Made by a program: the position numbers and the translations under genes. The notes under the pieces are model-generated. The model had not been told where the DNA came from, ran no database searches, and saw nothing but the letters and a program-made list of their open reading frames with translations. Below, in pieces: positions 60,917 to 64,000 of a DNA stretch of 64,000 bases. This stretch comes from G963674685 sp964591275 (GTDB taxonomy: Bacteria > Lernaellota > Lernaellaia > JACKCT01). How positions within the stretch are numbered: the stretch's first letter is position 1; the number at the start of each line of letters is the position of its first letter. The stretch lies in contig CAZQAE010000025.1 in NCBI GenBank assembly GCA_964591275.1, positions 1-64,000 of the forward strand, in the 5' to 3' direction.

Positions 60917-62038
60917 TTAGCGTCCGACCTTGAAATAAACACTCATTGCAATCATGACGCCGACTGCCGCGATGCCCATCCAGCCTCGTGCGGTCGTGGT
61001 CCAGGTTGCCATCAGTTTGCCGATGTATAACGGAATTTTAATGATCTCGTGCGCGCCTGACCGGAAGACCCTTTGGTCGAGATATTGATCGAAAAAGGAC
61101 GCGACGCCGGCGTGCACAGATTTTGAAAGCGACGGAAGTCTCCACCGAGTTTTTTTCGGATCAAAAACGGAGTACGCGATATTGGCGATGCACCATCCTC
61201 CCAGGGCGATGACGCAGACGGCAAATATCCAGACGGGAATCAATCCAACCAGATCGCTAAGCCGATAACTCAGATATATGGTTGCCGAAAAGGGGCAGAT
61301 GGCGTTGAGAAGTCCAGGACCGGTTCTCAAACCGACGCCCAAAAGAAGGAGGACGGCGCCGAACATGGCCTCGTTTATCGACGGCGGCCGCGCAACCGCC
61401 AGGGCGGCGATTCGTTCGTATTGAAGAGTTCCCAAAGCGCCGAAAATACAAAACAAACCCAACAGGGCAAAGGCGTTGCCGAATCCATGCGTCAGCAGAA
61501 TGCGCGCCGACCGATGGCCGATTTCGGATTCATCGCCTGAGCGCATGGCCGCGATGGCGACCAGGGGAGCGATAGCCGCCAGCGCGGCGAAAACCGGGAT
61601 GAGATTGTCGGCGAGGATGAACAAAAGGCAGGCGGCCAGAATCACGCTGGACGCGCCGCGAATTTTCGGATCCCGACCGGCCATAGTATTTCGAATCTGA
61701 AGCAGCAGCGTGCCAATAATGACAATGCCGCATAAAATTCCGGCTTCGGTGTCCATGCGAAGAGTAATTCCGGCCGTTAAAGGCTCCACGCTGAACCAGT
61801 TTCCCCAATCGACAAAAAGCTGCATGGCGCCCAGGGGAAGATGGAATCGACGATAAACGATAAGCGCCATGACCGCGAAGGCGGCGATGTCGGAAAACAG
61901 GGCCGCATGCCGCAAAATCCGGTTCCGAACCCTGTCTCTTTTTCCCGTCAGAGCCGAAAGAAATCCGCCGACAAGCGGCACAATGCAAAGGAGAATCATG
62001 AGAATGTCAAAATCAAGGCTCTGGACGATGATTCGCAT
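60917..62038 (-). CDS. NuoL-like short antiporter-family membrane protein
   Basis: A 373-residue protein with about ten hydrophobic segments. DWGNWFSVEPLTAGITLRMD and LLTHGFGNAFALLGLFCIFG resemble NuoL helices, but the protein lacks the long C-terminal amphipathic arm and is much shorter than NuoL (about 610). The region after 280 (SLSKSVHAGVASFFDQYLDQ, FKVGR end) resembles the tail of NuoL. First gene of the overlapping NuoL/M/N-like set; its ATG at 62038 has no strong ribosome site in the bases I can see. Confidence 0.65.
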   Translation of the reverse strand: MRIIVQSLDFDILMILLCIVPLVGGFLSALTGKRDRVRNRILRHAALFSDIAAFAVMALIVYRRFHLPLGAMQLFVDWGNWFSVEPLTAGITLRMDTEAGILCGIVIIGTLLLQIRNTMAGRDPKIRGASSVILAACLLFILADNLIPVFAALAAIAPLVAIAAMRSGDESEIGHRSARILLTHGFGNAFALLGLFCIFGALGTLQYERIAALAVARPPSINEAMFGAVLLLLGVGLRTGPGLLNAICPFSATIYLSYRLSDLVGLIPVWIFAVCVIALGGWCIANIAYSVFDPKKTRWRLPSLSKSVHAGVASFFDQYLDQRVFRSGAHEIIKIPLYIGKLMATWTTTARGWMGIAAVGVMIAMSVYFKVGR

Positions 62039-62183
62039 GGCTACCCGATGAAGCGACCCTTAAAACGGGGTCGGTCGTGTGAGCACAACTCCCGCCATTG
62101 TTCGCAAATGACAAAACGCCGCCCGGGCGACTTTCACGATCAACCTCGGCGGCGATAAATTTATCGTTAAATGGAAAATATGG

Positions 62184-62492
62184 CTACTTCGGAGATACCA
62201 GAAGCGTAACCATGCCGCGATCAAATTTTACGGCTTTGACACGAACATTTACGCCCTGATCGGTTGCAAAATCCCCCAGATTCAGGGGCCGAAGCTTCGC
62301 GGCGGCGTCAACCAGACGGCGCGTATGCCGAATGCTGAAATATACATTGCCGAAATCCGTGGAAACGGAATATCGCTCAAGAATAGTGCCAATGAGTACA
62401 TCGACTTCCTGGCTTTGTTCGGCAACGGCTGTCGAGGCAAACGCCACGCCCAATGCCAGAACCACAACCAACGTTAAAGCTACTGTACGCAT
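62184..62492 (-). CDS. Small secreted protein, unknown
   Basis: The 102-residue protein starts at ATG 62492 with GGAGG 5 bases upstream. Signal peptide ends at ASTAVA (24). The mature 78 residues are beta-rich (VDVLIGTILERYSVST, VNVRVKAVKFDRGMVTLLV). No family recognised. It lies upstream of the NuoL-like gene on the same strand, with a 145-base gap between them. Confidence 0.6.
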   Translation of the reverse strand: MRTVALTLVVVLALGVAFASTAVAEQSQEVDVLIGTILERYSVSTDFGNVYFSIRHTRRLVDAAAKLRPLNLGDFATDQGVNVRVKAVKFDRGMVTLLVSPK

Positions 62493-62727
62493 CTCGCCTC
62501 CCCGGCCCGAATCGGCCAATCGAGTTTTTTCCTTAATCCACTAAAAGTTTGTATCATTTGATTCCAATGACCGTCAAGTTGCGAAAAATAAAAAACCCTA
62601 TTCCCAAACGGCCATCGAAGAGCCCTAAAACTTTCGTTACCATTCACTGACTTTTGCGTGAGCGCGTCCTTGAATGGGATGGCTGTCTGTGATAATTTCT
62701 ACGCCGGGTTATTTAGGCGGCGATTTT

Positions 62728-64000
62728 ATGACATTTACCTCCCTTCCTTTTATCATTCTTATCGCCGTCAGCCTGTCGGGGTACTGGCTGCTGCGACCGT
62801 ATCGAACGGCGCGCACGCTGGCGCTGGTGCTGGCCAGCTATGTTTTCTACGCTGCGGCCAATCCCTGGTACTTGATCCTGCTTTTTTTCATTTCGTGCGT
62901 GGATTACCTGCTGGGAACAAAAATCAGCGCGGCCAGGACTCCTCGCAGCCGAAAACTCTTTTTGGCTTTGAGCATTGTGTCGAGCCTGACGGCCCTTGTA
63001 ATCTTCAAATACATCAACTTTCTCGTGAACATCCCGGCGGACATCGCGGCGCAGTTCGGCGCCGAGTGGTCGCGCTTTGACCTGAACGTTCCTTTCCCCC
63101 TGGGCATATCCTTCTACGTCTTTCAAACCATCAGCTACGTGGTGGATGTTTATCGAAAAAAGATGCCGCCCTGCGACCGTTTCATTGATTACCTGCTCTA
63201 CATCTCCTTTTTCCCGCGCATCGTCGCGGGACCGATCATCCCGGCGGGGCAATTCTTTCCGCAGCTCGCCGAGAAACCGGTTCTGACGCGGGAGAAATTC
63301 GGCATGGCGCTTTTTCGGATCGTCCTGGGACTGGTGAAAAAACTGGTCATCGCCGAATACATCAAACTCAACCTGGTGGATCGCGCCTTCGACCTGCCGA
63401 TGTTTTTCTCCGCCACCGAGATGTTTGTAGCCTGCTGGGCCTCTGTCCTGCAGTTGTACTGCGACTTTTCCGGCTACATGGACATCATCATCGGATTGGC
63501 GATGCTCTATGGCCTTTCGCTGCCCGAAAACTTCATCTTCCCCTTAAAATCGCGCAACGTCCGAGCCCTTTTCCGAAAATGGCACATCACCCTTTCCGCC
63601 TGGCTGCGCGATTACTGTTTCATTTCCCTGGGCGGCAGCCGCGTGTCTTCTCAGTGGAAACTTCACAGAAACCTGCTCATTACCATGTTTCTGATGGGCG
63701 TGTGGCACGGTCCCTACTGGAACTACGTATTGCATGGCGTTTACTACGCCGTTTGGATGAGCGCCACGCATATGATCCAGGGAAAGGGCGGCCCGGTGGA
63801 CTATGAACCTGGCGAATCGAAAATCAAGTTCGCTTCGACCGTGGCGCTCAACATGCTGTTTTTCACCGGCGCTGTCACCATGTATCGCTGCTCGGACATG
63901 GGAAACTATTTCGACATTCTCAGCCGCCTGTGGCCTTTTGTTCTGGCTTTCCCGCCGGTGTTTCTTGTTTTGTTTTTCGTTGCTATCGCCGGCGGCGCCG
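62728..64000 (+). CDS. MBOAT family O-acyltransferase (AlgI-like), 3' partial
   Basis: The frame runs from the ATG at 62728 past the end of the window (424 codons seen). It has multiple hydrophobic segments and the MBOAT hallmarks: NVPFPLGISFYVFQTISYVV, FFPRIVAGPI, RKWHITLSAWLRDY and GVWHGPYWNYVLHG (invariant His). AlgI-like MBOATs transfer acetyl groups to exported polysaccharides such as alginate. The partner SGNH/AlgX-type protein would be expected downstream, outside the window. Confidence 0.93.
   Translation, partial: MTFTSLPFIILIAVSLSGYWLLRPYRTARTLALVLASYVFYAAANPWYLILLFFISCVDYLLGTKISAARTPRSRKLFLALSIVSSLTALVIFKYINFLVNIPADIAAQFGAEWSRFDLNVPFPLGISFYVFQTISYVVDVYRKKMPPCDRFIDYLLYISFFPRIVAGPIIPAGQFFPQLAEKPVLTREKFGMALFRIVLGLVKKLVIAEYIKLNLVDRAFDLPMFFSATEMFVACWASVLQLYCDFSGYMDIIIGLAMLYGLSLPENFIFPLKSRNVRALFRKWHITLSAWLRDYCFISLGGSRVSSQWKLHRNLLITMFLMGVWHGPYWNYVLHGVYYAVWMSATHMIQGKGGPVDYEPGESKIKFASTVALNMLFFTGAVTMYRCSDMGNYFDILSRLWPFVLAFPPVFLVLFFVAIAGGA

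Overview
The window looks like a chromosomal contig of a Gram-negative bacterium. It has a TonB-dependent outer-membrane receptor, lipoproteins, a DsbD-type thiol transporter, a GspE/PilB ATPase, GlmU and an MBOAT O-acyltransferase. Two secreted proteins carry long Asp-rich runs after or between domains, and one carries Cys/Asp-rich repeats. That style is familiar from Myxococcota, Desulfobacterota and related candidate phyla, but no rRNA or marker set is present, so the lineage is not proven. Most genes are moderately GC-rich. The first 3 kb are visibly AT-rich, and the first 78 bases look like a poor-quality contig end. I recognised no tRNA, rRNA, CRISPR array or intact insertion sequence.

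Layout. 0-2.6 kb: AT-rich conflict-type module of a MinD/ParA-like ATPase (5' end lost), a CHAT protease and an EACC1-like membrane protein. 3.6-5.4 kb: ABC exporter. 5.7-7.6 kb: DarTG DNA ADP-ribosylation toxin-antitoxin with a small extra first gene. 7.8-11.7 kb: radical SAM/SPASM protein, two unknown small envelope proteins and a GT-C glycosyltransferase. 12-20.5 kb: an E1/ThiF-like enzyme (frameshifted at a C run), a GT4 glycosyltransferase and a 1990-residue protein with four radical-SAM cores. 20.6-29.5 kb: Fic protein (apparently starting at ATT), PHP phosphoesterase, DUF3108 protein, dodecin, an SGNH/TPR protein, an ADP-ribosylglycohydrolase and a membrane glycosyltransferase bracketed by a 28-bp direct repeat. 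29.7-31.5 kb: secreted beta-propeller/Cys-rich protein.

31.5-42.7 kb is a coherent redox locus. A PAS/sigma-54 activator is divergent from a long run of thioredoxin, two CoA-disulfide-reductase-like flavoproteins, a 10-TM heavy-metal exporter-like protein, a ferritin-like protein, a ferredoxin, an Old-Yellow-Enzyme/FAD reductase and a TrmO-like protein. Between activator and operon lie a perfect 14-bp inverted repeat and a -24/-12-like promoter. Three members (DUF2173, DUF1638, a second OYE gene) are broken, so the locus is decaying or carries sequence errors.

43-64 kb is more housekeeping: an Asp-rich two-repeat lipoprotein plus TonB receptor, xerC-hslV-hslU, an Asp-rich lipoprotein, a DsbD-like protein and argF. 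A tightly overlapping minus-strand unit follows, in transcription order: NuoL-like, NuoM-like, short NuoN-like, CpsB-type PHP phosphatase, PilB/GspE ATPase, GlmU, argF. GlmU lacks several canonical acetyltransferase residues. An MBOAT gene runs off the right end.

The least familiar material is the four-core radical-SAM protein with its E1/GT4 neighbours, the ATPase-CHAT-EACC1 module, the reduced antiporter-like trio and the altered GlmU.
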